Source: Dehalococcoidia bacterium (lineage in GTDB: Bacteria > Chloroflexota > Dehalococcoidia > Lucifugimonadales > VXLM01). From it: 56,453 bases of DNA. The notes beneath the pieces are model-generated. The model had not been told where the DNA came from. It saw only the letters and a list, made by a program, of their open reading frames with translations, and searched no databases. How positions within the stretch are numbered: position 1 is the first letter of the stretch; each line of letters starts with the position of its first letter. Positions 46,498 to 56,453 of the stretch are shown here, in pieces. Location of the stretch: the NCBI GenBank assembly GCA_009841605.1, contig VXLM01000018.1:1-56453 (forward strand), written 5' to 3'. Position numbers and translations under genes: made by a program.

Positions 46498-46533
46498 TCG
46501 AAGTATCTTATCATATCGAATAATTCACGTCAA
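46498..46533 (-). promoter_or_regulatory. Promoter and candidate operator of the marR-exporter operon
   Basis: On the minus strand: -35 TTGACG at 46533-46528, 17-nt spacer, -10 TAAGAT at 46510-46505, start near 46498. An imperfect dyad bounded by TCGA (46498-46520, TCGAAGTATC with ATATCGAA) covers the -10, where a MarR dimer would block polymerase. It lies about 25 nt before the start codon. Confidence 0.55.
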
Positions 46534-47210
46534 CGGCCCGGCGTCAATTGTAGCTGTTTCAGTCTTCGTGAGTTGAATTGCGAAGGCCCCCTCTCCGCAT
46601 CTCTCCCCCAGCGGGCGGACAGCGGTAGGCAAAACGGATTTGTAGCTACGATCCGGCCTCGTCTCCCTGTCATTCCTCTGAAAATAACCCACGGCAAACC
46701 CGCTGTAGGGGCAACCCTTGTGGTTGCCCGCCTTCGTTCCGCGCCCATTTTTATCCCTCCGTGTGCAGGCTCGGCCTGCATGAGTGATTCCTCTGAAAAT
46801 AACCCCCGGCAAACCTGTCGTAGGGGCAACCCTTGTGGTTGCCCGTCCTCCGCCGCGTGCATATTTTCATTCCAGGTGGTGAGGGTGACAGCCCTCATGA
46901 AATATTCCGAGCGTAGCGAGGAATCTAAAATCCACCACTGCAAGACGGGTTAGCCGGCGCGCCATCCGCATCCTCGCCGACAGGATAGGAATTCTCCATG
47001 TCGGCGCTGCCTTGGGACGGGCATTTTAGATTCTTCACTCCGCTTCACTACGTTCAGAATGGCAGTGGCGGGGGTGCTTTCAAAGTGCGGCAAGAGCTGA
47101 ATGCCCACCCCTCTCAGACCGGCGGGGGAGAGAGATACGGAGAGGGGGCCGTGCTCCTACCCCCACGAATGTATGGTAGAGTTGTTGCCGAAATCAACGC
47201 GGAGGCGGAG
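46534..47210. repeat. Repeat-rich gap between marR promoter and FAH gene
   Basis: Contains a 52-bp repeat (46624-46675), a 59-bp block duplicated in tandem arrangement (46672-46730 and 46787-46845, both with GTAGGGGCAACCC and CTCTGAAAATAACC), GTAGCGAGGAATC and GATTCTTCACTCCG fragments. The FAH gene has GGAGG at 47201-47205. No gene seen. Confidence 0.72.
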
Positions 47211-47984
47211 ATGAAGATCGTTCGATATGAAGCAACCGGCGCGGCGACCTACGGCGCGCTCCAAGACGACGGCTCGATCCGGGAGCTCATCGGCTCCCCG
47301 TTCGAGGACTCTTCCGTGGGTGAGGCGGTCGCGGACCTTGACGCCGTGCGCGTCCTACCGCCCGTCGAGCCTCGAAAGGTCATCGGGGTGGGCCTCAACT
47401 ACACCAAGCACATTGAGGAAATCGGCATGAACAAGCCCGAGTTCCCCATGCTGTTCATGAAGCCCAACACCAGCGTCATCGGACACGGCGACGCCATAGT
47501 CCTGCCCAAGGAGACCAAGCAGACCGAGTACGAGTGCGAGCTGACCGTAGTAATCGGCAAGAACGCCCGCCGCGTGTCGGAGGACGAGGCCCTCGACTAC
47601 GTGCTCGGCTACACGTGCGGCAACGACGTGAGCGAGCGGACAATCCAGTTCCCAGAGATGAAGATGGGCGCGATTCTCGTCGGCAAGGGGTTCGATACCT
47701 TCTGCCCAATCGGCCCCGTCATCTCCACCGGCCTCGACCCGTCCGATCTGCGAATACAGACCAGGCTCAACGGCGAGACGAGGCAGGACGGAAGCACTTC
47801 CGACCTCCTGTTCTCCGTCCCCAAGCTCGTGTCCTACATCAGCGATGCCATGACCCTCCAGCCGGGAGACTGCATCCTTACGGGAACGCCGTCGGGCGTC
47901 GGCCCGATCGCCCCCGGCGACGTGGTCGAGATCGACATCGAGGGAGTCGGCGTCCTCAGCAACCCCGTCATTGCCGAGGGGTAG
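47211..47984 (+). CDS. Fumarylacetoacetate hydrolase family protein
   Basis: 257 aa from ATG 47211 with GGAGGCGGAG just before; the longer frame to 46998 is repeat DNA. FAH fold: VIGVGLNYTKHIEE (H in the catalytic position), FMKPNTSVIGHGDAIVLP, metal ligands in YECELTVVIGK and GNDVSER, and LTGTPSGVGPIAPGD. Family members hydrolyse or decarboxylate acylpyruvates and related C-C-bonded diketones (for example 2-hydroxyhepta-2,4-diene-1,7-dioate isomerase). Natural substrate unknown. Together with the nearby enolase-type gene it suggests catabolism of organic acids. Confidence 0.9.
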   Translation: MKIVRYEATGAATYGALQDDGSIRELIGSPFEDSSVGEAVADLDAVRVLPPVEPRKVIGVGLNYTKHIEEIGMNKPEFPMLFMKPNTSVIGHGDAIVLPKETKQTEYECELTVVIGKNARRVSEDEALDYVLGYTCGNDVSERTIQFPEMKMGAILVGKGFDTFCPIGPVISTGLDPSDLRIQTRLNGETRQDGSTSDLLFSVPKLVSYISDAMTLQPGDCILTGTPSGVGPIAPGDVVEIDIEGVGVLSNPVIAEG

Positions 47985-48087
47985 GCGTGTATGGTTGTAT
48001 CCCTCATTGCCTACTCGTCTTGGGCGTAGGTCCGTGGGTTCCGACACCGACGGTTGGTATGGGCGTTCGTTCTTCCGCCTATAGTGC

Positions 48088-48116
48088 TTGTCTAGTGTAC
48101 TGTAATACCGTACACT
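48088..48116 (+). promoter_or_regulatory. higBA promoter with operator, probably leaderless
   Basis: -35 TTGTCT at 48088-48093, 17-nt spacer, -10 TACACT at 48111-48116. A perfect inverted repeat, AGTGTAC (48094-48100) and GTACACT (48110-48116) with a 9-nt centre, occupies the spacer and -10. The predicted start falls about at the A of ATG 48124, so the mRNA would have almost no leader. Confidence 0.6.
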
Positions 48117-48123
48117 TAATGGC

Positions 48124-48414
48124 ATGATCATTCGCTCCGTCCGCCATAGAGGACTGAGGCGTTTGATCGAAGAGGACAACCCTCGATCGCTGGGACCCAG
48201 ATTGGTGGGTAGAGTACGCAACGTTTTGACGGCTCTAGTCTTGTCTAAGGATATGAGCACCTTCATTGCAACCGCACCCCGCGGCTGGCGCATACACAGA
48301 CTTTCCGGGAACCAGCAGTACGTGTGGAGCGTATCCGTATCCGGCAATTGGCGGATCACATTTGAAGAACAGGACGGCTTCATTGACCGCCTGAACTTGG
48401 AGGACTACCACTAA
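48124..48414 (+). CDS. higB: HigB-type (RelE superfamily) toxin
   Basis: 96 aa. HigB architecture: a short N-terminal helical part (RSVRHRGLRRLIEED), GWRIHRLSGNQQYVWSVSVSGNWRITFE with the basic and aromatic residues for ribosome-bound mRNA cutting, and NLEDYH at the end. The toxin should cleave mRNA on translating ribosomes. In higBA the toxin gene comes first, as here, and the antitoxin follows with a one-base overlap (TAATG). Confidence 0.88.
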   Translation: MIIRSVRHRGLRRLIEEDNPRSLGPRLVGRVRNVLTALVLSKDMSTFIATAPRGWRIHRLSGNQQYVWSVSVSGNWRITFEEQDGFIDRLNLEDYH

Positions 48415-48719
48415 TGGCTACCGACGAAGTCAAGGTCAACATGACGCCTTCTCATCCGGGCGAGTTCGTCCGTATGGAAATTATCGAGGATCTGGGCTTG
48501 AACGTTACACAGGCAGCCGAGATCCTGGGCGTCCGGCGTGCAACGCTGTCCGACCTGCTGAACGGCAACGCCGCCCTGTCTCCGGAGATGGCACTGCGGA
48601 TTGAGAAGGCCTTTGGCGTAAGTATGGATATGCTGCTTCGGATGCAGGCGTGGTACGACGCATCTCGCATGCGCGCGCGGTCGAATGACATTCGTGTCGA
48701 GCGCTATCAGCCAGTCTGA
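48414..48719 (+). CDS. higA: HigA-type antitoxin
   Basis: 101 aa. Cro/XRE-like helix-turn-helix: HPGEFVRMEIIEDLGLNVTQAAEILGVRRATLSDLLNG followed by SPEMALRIEKAFGVSMDMLL, the usual HigA form with the MTPSHPG start. It should bind and neutralise HigB and repress the promoter through the AGTGTAC-N9-GTACACT site. The start overlaps the toxin stop by one base. Confidence 0.92.
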   Translation: MATDEVKVNMTPSHPGEFVRMEIIEDLGLNVTQAAEILGVRRATLSDLLNGNAALSPEMALRIEKAFGVSMDMLLRMQAWYDASRMRARSNDIRVERYQPV

Positions 48720-48758
48720 TCCCCAAGCGGAAATCAGGCGAACCGAAAGGGAGACACC

Positions 48759-49913
48759 ATGTCCAAACCGCGAATCACCAAGGTCGAGATCGAGACGTTC
48801 ACCTACGAGCTTTCTGACCTTGCGCGGGGTGAGCACGGGCCGACGTACTCCCCGGGCGAGTCGATCACCAACACCGGTCACGCCATCACGATCTTCACGG
48901 ACATCGGCGTATCCGGCGAGTACGTATGGAGCGGGCCTGTCGAGTACGCAGGGGCGTGCGTCGTCGCCGAGTTGCTCGTGGGGCAGGACCCGCTTGAGCG
49001 CGAGTACATCTACTCTCGCGTCAAGCAGGCGATGCGCCAGCAGGCCGAGATCGGCATCTCTGCCGTCGATATCGCCCTCTGGGACCTCGCCGGCAAGTAC
49101 CACGACGCGCCGATTCACCGGCTTCTTGGCGGCTATCGCACGACCCTCCCGACCTACCCCGCCAGCGTTCACGCCACCGAGCACGACGAGCTGAAGTCCC
49201 CCGAGGAGATGGCCGACTTCGCCGAGCAGTGCAAGGAGCTTGGCTATCCCGCATTCAAGATTCATGGCTGGGAGAACGGGGAGCCGAGACGTGAGGCCGA
49301 GACGATTCTGGCGCTCCGCGATCGTGTGGGGCCGGAGATGGACCTCATGTCCGACCCATACAACGCGCTCCGCACCTTTGGGGACGCGATCAAGGTCGGA
49401 CGGGCCTGCGACGAGGCGGGCTACTTCTGGTACGAGGACCCGCTGGCGGACGGTGGAATCTCGCAGTTCGCGCACCGCAAGCTGCGAGAGCTGCTGGTGA
49501 CGCCGCTGCTCCTGACGGAGCACGTTCGGGGCCTGGAGGCCCGTGTCGACTTCATGGTCAACGGCGCTACCGACTTCGTTCGCGGCGACGTGCAGTACAT
49601 GGGCATCACCGCGACGATGAAGCTCGCCCACGCGGCAGAGGGCCTCGGCCTCGACATAGAGCTGCACAGCCCAGGGCCGGCCCAGCGCCAGTGCATGGCC
49701 GCCATTCGGAACACCAACTACTACGAGCTGTCAGGCTCCCGACCGAAAGGTCCAAACGGCAACTACATCCCCGTATACGCGAACGATTACGTCGACCAGC
49801 TCGACGCGGCGGTGGACGGGCACTTCCCCGTGCCGCAAGGGCCGGGACTCGGCGTGGAGTACGACTGGACGGCTATCAGGCGGAACAGCTTAGGGACTGA
49901 GGTTTTCCAGTAG
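48759..49913 (+). CDS. Mandelate racemase/muconate lactonizing enzyme family protein
   Basis: 384 aa. Enolase-superfamily barrel with an N-terminal capping domain. Visible active-site parts: KIHGW (a K-x-H motif on the second barrel strand), metal ligands MSDPYN (Asp), WYEDPL (Glu) and LTEHVRG (Glu), and LHSPG with a His. These fit acid-sugar dehydratases or racemases (galactonate, gluconate or tartrate type), but the exact substrate is not determined. A 39-nt gap after higA has no promoter I can recognise. Confidence 0.88.
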   Translation: MSKPRITKVEIETFTYELSDLARGEHGPTYSPGESITNTGHAITIFTDIGVSGEYVWSGPVEYAGACVVAELLVGQDPLEREYIYSRVKQAMRQQAEIGISAVDIALWDLAGKYHDAPIHRLLGGYRTTLPTYPASVHATEHDELKSPEEMADFAEQCKELGYPAFKIHGWENGEPRREAETILALRDRVGPEMDLMSDPYNALRTFGDAIKVGRACDEAGYFWYEDPLADGGISQFAHRKLRELLVTPLLLTEHVRGLEARVDFMVNGATDFVRGDVQYMGITATMKLAHAAEGLGLDIELHSPGPAQRQCMAAIRNTNYYELSGSRPKGPNGNYIPVYANDYVDQLDAAVDGHFPVPQGPGLGVEYDWTAIRRNSLGTEVFQ

Positions 49914-49917
49914 GAAG

Positions 49918-49986
49918 CCCGTTCACCCTGAGCGTGTCGAAGGGTGGCGCCGCCGTTCATGGTTCGACAGGCTCACCACGAACGGT
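49918..49986. repeat. TTCGAC...CTCAG inverted-repeat element
   Basis: CGTTCACCCTGAGCGTGTCG on the left and CGACAGGCTCACCACGAACGG on the right form an inverted pair. Same family as 43807-43885. It lies at the convergence of the enolase gene and the GNAT gene. Confidence 0.72.
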
Positions 49987-50037
49987 TCGCGGGGCGTATT
50001 CGACTGCCTCGTAGCTCAAGCGCCTGTGCGAGAGCCG

Positions 50038-50496
50038 CTAGAGTCGCTTCTCAAACGTCATCACCTCGAAGCCGAGCTTCCTGCCCCTGGCAACCTCTTC
50101 GTACCCGGCCTTCGTGTACATGCGAATCGCGGCGACCTGTCCGGCGGTCGTCTCCAGCGTCAGCGTTCGGAAGCCCACTTCTCTGGCCCGATGCTCCAGC
50201 TTCGACAGGATTCGTGTACCGAATTCTCTTCGTTGAACGTCGGGATGCACCCGCATCCGGCATATCTCGGCGCGGTCGTCGGTCAGGCGTTTGAGGGCTC
50301 CCATCGCGACGATGCGGCCGTCGATGGTGCCCACGTAGAACTCGCCTGCGGCCTCGATGTACACGGCCTCGATGCGGTGGAGGTCATCGTCCCAAGGGCC
50401 GTTTCCGGCGTGCGCGCCGACCTCGTTCAGGGCGATGTTGTGCAGGTCCCACACGGCGTCGTGGTCGGATGCCCGGTACCGTCGAATCTCCATCAT
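50038..50496 (-). CDS. GNAT-family N-acetyltransferase
   Basis: 152 aa. The acetyl-CoA site MRVHPDVQRREFGTRIL (R/Q-x-x-G-x-(G/A)-like, here RREFGT) is at about 80-98, followed by LTLETTAGQVAAIRMYTKAGYEE. Substrate unknown. Its ATG overlaps the stop of the sugar dehydrogenase (ATGA), so it is the last gene of the ligA-recF-dehydrogenase-GNAT set. Confidence 0.9.
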   Translation of the reverse strand: MMEIRRYRASDHDAVWDLHNIALNEVGAHAGNGPWDDDLHRIEAVYIEAAGEFYVGTIDGRIVAMGALKRLTDDRAEICRMRVHPDVQRREFGTRILSKLEHRAREVGFRTLTLETTAGQVAAIRMYTKAGYEEVARGRKLGFEVMTFEKRL

Positions 50497-51791
50497 CGGA
50501 GCGCCAGCCGCGCTATCTCGCCGGTGAAGGAGAGGATGTAGACCTCGCCGTCCGGCCCCTCGGCGAAGGACGATATCTGCAGGTCGGTGTCGGCGATCAG
50601 GGCTTGGTCGACCACCTGACTGCCGTCGTGGCGCAGTGCCCAGATATTTCCGGTGCAGAAGTCGCCGTACAGGTAGGCGCCGACGAGTGAGGGGATACGG
50701 GGGCCTCTATAGACGTACCCGCCCGTGACGGAGCACCCACCATCGCGACCGTACTCTGCCACCGGAGGTTCAAGCCCCTCGCTGCTGCAAGGGCTGTCAC
50801 GGAAGCACAGCGATCCCTCGACGATATTCCAGCCGTAGTTGGCGCCCGGCTTGATGATGTCGATCTCCTCCAGCTTGTTCTGTCCGACGTCGCCCGTCCA
50901 GAGGTGCCCCGTCTCGCGGTCGAAGGAAAATCGCCACGGGTTGCGGAGGCCGTACGCCCAAATCTCCGGTCGCGCGCCCTGCACACCTATGAAGGGATTA
51001 TCGGGCGGCACGGCGTAGGAACCGATCTCGTCGAGCGTGCTCACGTCGATGCGGAGGATCGTGCCAAGCAGCGTCCGAAGGTTCTGTCCATGTCCTCTCG
51101 GATCGCCTCCGCTGCCGCCGTCGCCGAGCCCGACGTAGAGGTATCCGTCGGGCCCGAAGGTGACCTGCCCGCCGTTGTGGTTCGAGTACGGCTGCCCGAT
51201 CTCCATGATGATCTTCTCTGTAGTCGGGTCAGCCTGTTGGGTACCCGCCGGAGCATGGTAACGGGCGATGACGGAGCGCCTGGGCGAGGCGGCGGAGTAG
51301 TAGACGTAGAGGTACCCGTTGTTGCGGTAGTCGGGATCGAAGGCGAGGCCGAGCAGGCCCTCCTCGTTGCCGCGGTCGCTGACCCTGTTGCGGATATCGA
51401 GGAAGGTCTCTGAAGAGGACGGATTCGGCACATTGTCGAACACCATGATCCGTCCGGGCTGGAGGACGAGGTACAGGCGGTCGGGCATCCCGTCGGGGTG
51501 CGTCAGGAACACCATGCGGTCGAACGAGACACCGGGGAAGACGGTCTCGGCGCGTACGCTTGGTAGAGGGCCGCTTGCGGGTACGGGGGTGTCCGATGCT
51601 GAAGTCGGAACTCTTGTAGGCACGGGGTTCTCGGATTCGACGGTTGCAATGCCCGTGGGTGAGGGGGTCTGCGATTCCGTAGTGGCCATACGTGGTGGCG
51701 GGGTCGCTTCCGGTTCGGACGAACAGGCCGTCACGGCTACGGTGGCGACGATCAAGGAGACTATTGCCGCTGTCATGATCGATCTACTCAT
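50493..51791 (-). CDS. PQQ-dependent sugar dehydrogenase-like lipoprotein
   Basis: 432 aa. Lipobox VAVTACSS with Cys near 23, then a Thr/Pro/Ser/Glu-rich linker to about 78. The rest is the six-bladed propeller of the glucose/sorbosone dehydrogenase family: GNEEGLLGLAFDPDY, NHNGGQVTFGPDGYLYVGLGDGG, RNPWRFSFDRETG, GDVGQNKLEEID, AYLYGDFCTG. Members oxidise aldoses at the membrane face using PQQ. Whether PQQ is made here is not known. Its start overlaps the recF end by 8 nt. Confidence 0.9.
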   Translation of the reverse strand: MSRSIMTAAIVSLIVATVAVTACSSEPEATPPPRMATTESQTPSPTGIATVESENPVPTRVPTSASDTPVPASGPLPSVRAETVFPGVSFDRMVFLTHPDGMPDRLYLVLQPGRIMVFDNVPNPSSSETFLDIRNRVSDRGNEEGLLGLAFDPDYRNNGYLYVYYSAASPRRSVIARYHAPAGTQQADPTTEKIIMEIGQPYSNHNGGQVTFGPDGYLYVGLGDGGSGGDPRGHGQNLRTLLGTILRIDVSTLDEIGSYAVPPDNPFIGVQGARPEIWAYGLRNPWRFSFDRETGHLWTGDVGQNKLEEIDIIKPGANYGWNIVEGSLCFRDSPCSSEGLEPPVAEYGRDGGCSVTGGYVYRGPRIPSLVGAYLYGDFCTGNIWALRHDGSQVVDQALIADTDLQISSFAEGPDGEVYILSFTGEIARLALR

Positions 51792-52956
51792 TCACACGCT
51801 CCAAGTGTCCTCGGTGTACTGTGAACCGCGTCATGCATGACAGGTACCCCGGCTCGATGACATCCACGTCGGCGGTGGTGATGAAGACCTGACTGTAGTT
51901 CGACACTCGCTCCAGCACCAAGCGCCGGCGGGGAGCGTCGAGCTCCGAGAGCACGTCGTCGAGGAGCAGGATGGGCTGGCGGTTTCGCGCGTGGCTGAGG
52001 TACTCGGCCTCAGCGAGCTTGAGGGCGAGTACTGCCGTCCTCGCCTGCCCGCGCGATGCGTAGAGGCCAACGTCCATGCCCTCGAGAAGCAACTGGAAGT
52101 CGTCGCGATGGGGTCCTCGCACCGAGAAGCCCTGGGCGATCTCCCGCGAGCGCACTTGCATAAGGGACTCTCGCATAGCCTCGCCGATGTCCTCCGGTGT
52201 GCGGCGTCCATCGATGGCGAAACTTGGGCGATAGGCCAGTTCAAGGGCTTCGCCGTCGTCCGTGAGCGTGGCGTGCGTCCGGGCGGCGCCTTCCGACAGG
52301 GCGTCGAGGGTATCCCGTCGTCGGGCGACCACGAGGCTTCCCGACTTGACGAGCTCGCCGTCCCAGAACTCAAGGTCGCTTGGTTGTGACCGGTTGGCCT
52401 TGATGCCCTTGAGCAGGTGGTTGCGCTGGATGACGACGCGCTGGTAGCGCTGGACGGCGCGGAGGTATTCGCGGTCGACCTGGGAAATGAGGATGTCCAT
52501 ATACCGGCGGCGCAGGCCGGGTGAGCCGTACACCATGTCGAGGTCCTGGGCGCTGAACATGACGGCGTTGATCTCCCCAACCAGATCGGACGCGCGACGG
52601 GGGATGCCGTTGACGCGGACGTACTTCTGGACGTTCAGGCGGTTCTCGGCCTCGCCTCCGTGCGACTCGTTGACGGTGTTCTTGAAGTCGACTTGGACGC
52701 GGACGGGGCCGTCCTCGCGCTGCACGACTGCGGCGACCTGCGAGAAGAACTCGACGCCAACGGACTCGCGGCGGACAAGCTCACGCTCGGTCGACGCGCG
52801 CTGGGACTTGGCAATGACGAGGAGGTAGAGGGCTTCGAGGAGGTTGCTCTTGCCGTGCCCGTTGTTGCCCTGCACGAGCACCATTCCCGGCTCCAGATCG
52901 ACCTGCAGCCGCTCGTAGTTGCGTACGTTGAGGAGCGAAAGCTGGGAGAGATGGAT
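51784..52956 (-). CDS. recF: DNA replication and repair protein RecF, predicted ATC start
   Basis: About 390 aa. Walker A GNNGHGKSN, signature and D-loop region LLLDDVLSELDAPRR near the C-terminus. The only usual start, ATG 52884, would remove the first beta-strand. Upstream in the same frame the codons read HLSQLSLLNVRNYERL, the normal RecF N-terminus, beginning at an ATC codon (52956) that follows GAGG by 7 nt; no ATG, GTG or TTG lies between the in-frame TGA (52968) and 52884. RecF loads RecA at gaps. It lies 23 nt after ligA. Confidence 0.88.
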   Translation of the reverse strand: MHLSQLSLLNVRNYERLQVDLEPGMVLVQGNNGHGKSNLLEALYLLVIAKSQRASTERELVRRESVGVEFFSQVAAVVQREDGPVRVQVDFKNTVNESHGGEAENRLNVQKYVRVNGIPRRASDLVGEINAVMFSAQDLDMVYGSPGLRRRYMDILISQVDREYLRAVQRYQRVVIQRNHLLKGIKANRSQPSDLEFWDGELVKSGSLVVARRRDTLDALSEGAARTHATLTDDGEALELAYRPSFAIDGRRTPEDIGEAMRESLMQVRSREIAQGFSVRGPHRDDFQLLLEGMDVGLYASRGQARTAVLALKLAEAEYLSHARNRQPILLLDDVLSELDAPRRRLVLERVSNYSQVFITTADVDVIEPGYLSCMTRFTVHRGHLERVNE

Positions 52957-52979
52957 GGGGAGACCTCAGAAGCCGGAGA

Positions 52980-55322
<2,343 letters not shown>

Positions 55323-56303
55323 ATGACGCGCGTAGAGATTAACGCGCATGATTCCACCGGAGATACAGTCGATTTGCCTCCGTCCGACCTGTACACCGAT
55401 TTCGTTCGAGAGCACCCTTCCCTGCTCGCCATCGGCAATACGCCCTTAGTGCAGCTCGACCTGCCGATAGACATCGGAGACGCGAGGGTCTCGGCCAAGT
55501 ATGAGCACCTCAACCCCGGAGGCTCGATCAAGGACCGTCCCGTGCTTCGGATGCTTGTGGAGGCGATCCTTGCAGGCGATCTGACGCCCGACCAGACGAT
55601 TCTCGATGCGACATCAGGCAACGCTGGTATCGCCTACGCGATGATCGGGGCAGTGCTTGGATACAAGGTCGAACTGGTGATGCCCGAAAACGCGAGCGAG
55701 GAGCGAAAGAAGCGGCTCCGCGCCCATGGGGCAGAGATCGTCTTCACCGACCCTATGCTCGGGTACGACGAGAGCCTCCACGAGGTCAAGCGTCGCTACG
55801 AGGCCGACCCCGACAAGTATTTCTGGTGCGACCAGTACTCCAACCAGAACAATCCTCTCGCCCACTATGAGACGACTGCCGAGGAGATACTCTCGCAGGC
55901 ATCCGACCTGACCCACTTCGTTGCGGGCGTCGGGACGGGCGGAACGATCAGCGGGGTGGGCAAGCGACTCAAGGAACATGATCCCGGCATTGAGGTCATC
56001 GGGATCAACCCACCCGTATGGCCCGGCGTCGAGGGCCTGAAGCACCTGGGCGAGGGGCACATCGTGCCGGAGACATACCATGAGGAGCACGTTGACCGGA
56101 TGATCGACATCGACGTGGACGCATCGTACGAGATGTCCCGGGAGATGTCGGATAAGGGGCTGTTCGCTGGCCAGTCGTCGGGCTCTTATGTGTGGGCGGC
56201 GTACCATGTCGCGGGCGAGGCGCGGTCGGGCCACGTTGTCACGATCTTCAACGACATCGGCGAGCGGTATTTCTCCACGGGCATGTGGGACACGAACAGG
56301 TGA
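55323..56303 (+). CDS. Cysteine synthase/cystathionine beta-synthase family PLP enzyme
   Basis: 326 aa. PLP-binding Lys in GGSIKDRP (K70), the substrate loop TSGNAGI and phosphate-binding GTGGTISGVG. The fold-type II family makes cysteine from O-acetylserine and sulfide or condenses serine with homocysteine. The segment before the catalytic Lys is about 25 residues longer than in typical CysK. The second loop reads TSGNAGI rather than TSGNTGI. No CBS domain follows. No cysE gene is adjacent. Confidence 0.9.
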   Translation: MTRVEINAHDSTGDTVDLPPSDLYTDFVREHPSLLAIGNTPLVQLDLPIDIGDARVSAKYEHLNPGGSIKDRPVLRMLVEAILAGDLTPDQTILDATSGNAGIAYAMIGAVLGYKVELVMPENASEERKKRLRAHGAEIVFTDPMLGYDESLHEVKRRYEADPDKYFWCDQYSNQNNPLAHYETTAEEILSQASDLTHFVAGVGTGGTISGVGKRLKEHDPGIEVIGINPPVWPGVEGLKHLGEGHIVPETYHEEHVDRMIDIDVDASYEMSREMSDKGLFAGQSSGSYVWAAYHVAGEARSGHVVTIFNDIGERYFSTGMWDTNR

Positions 56304-56350
56304 CGGGCGAGACCCCCTCTCTAGTATCTCTCCCCCGCCGCGCTGACAAG

Positions 56351-56403
56351 GGTAGGCAAAACGGACTTGTAGCTACGGATCCGACCCCGTCTCCCTGTCA
56401 TTC
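56351..56403 (+). repeat. 52-bp repeat, fourth copy
   Basis: GGTAGGCAAAACGG...GTAGCTACGGATCC...GTCTCCCTGTCATTC. It matches 46624-46675 forward and 2038-2089 and 7846-7897 in reverse. After it TTCCTCTGAAAATAG matches the same neighbourhood at 46675-46690. The window ends in a truncated CGTCATTCCCGCG hairpin. Confidence 0.75.
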
Positions 56404-56453
56404 CTCTGAAAATAGCCGCCCTACCACCCCAACCGTCATTCCCGCGTACGCGG

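Noticed and set aside
46530..46953. Open frames of about 130 codons on both strands
   Set aside because: They are built from the repeat families listed for this gap and contain no domain.

Overview
The window is a high-GC bacterial chromosome segment with dense genes, many translationally coupled, and intergenic gaps filled by short repeat families. The gene set (form II cox-type molybdenum hydroxylase, mandelate racemase-type enolase, HpcH aldolase, PIG-L and M24 hydrolases, a CCG-domain succinate dehydrogenase, PQQ-type sugar dehydrogenase) suggests a heterotroph of the Chloroflexota, most likely Dehalococcoidia/SAR202-like. That assignment is inference; no rRNA or tRNA gene was seen.

Layout. 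1-1707 (-): the 3' part of the gene is cut by the window edge; it encodes a DNA methyltransferase fused to an Mrr-like nuclease domain. 2345-7727 (+): HpcH aldolase, PIG-L-type deacetylase homologue, an unrecognised TIM-barrel glycosidase-like protein, an M24 peptidase/creatinase and a DUF488 protein. 7996-8805 (+): a binding-protein-like lipoprotein. 9176-15215 (+): coxS-coxL-coxM-MoxR ATPase-CoxE, with its own promoter and a structured leader. 15318-20124 (-): an orphan Phd antitoxin, an SDR, and two coupled ABC-2 ATPase/permease pairs. 20433-23267 (-): a 944-aa single-chain nuclease-methyltransferase between two direct repeats. 23612-28551 (-): sdhA-sdhB-CCG subunit, preceded on the map by a cytochrome b / sulfite-oxidase-type fusion. 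28591-29415 (-): mutM.

29826-32317 (+): ECF sigma, an overlapping membrane anti-sigma-like protein and a SIMPL lipoprotein. 32366-34640 (-): a GT2 and an SGNH hydrolase. 34839-43387 (+): a full MoxR-DUF58-Bat operon (two VWA proteins, two BatD-like proteins, two TPR proteins). 43458-43763 (+): a MORN/YwqK-type protein. 43920-46473 (-): a MarR regulator and a MsbA-like ABC exporter. 47211-49913 (+): a fumarylacetoacetate hydrolase family enzyme, higBA, and an enolase-superfamily dehydratase. 50038-54998 (-): ligA-recF-sugar dehydrogenase-GNAT. 55323-56303 (+): a cysteine synthase family enzyme.

The most unusual signals are non-coding. Four loci carry three copies of a 10-bp unit at exactly one helical turn, always in the same orientation and 60-165 bp upstream of a gene. 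Three loci carry G-rich heptad arrays with quadruplex potential. A short transposon-like element has inserted into another repeat. Among the genes, the two methyltransferase-nuclease fusions, a PIG-L protein lacking its catalytic aspartate, a RecF whose natural start appears to be ATC, and the cytochrome b / Moco fusion are worth checking.
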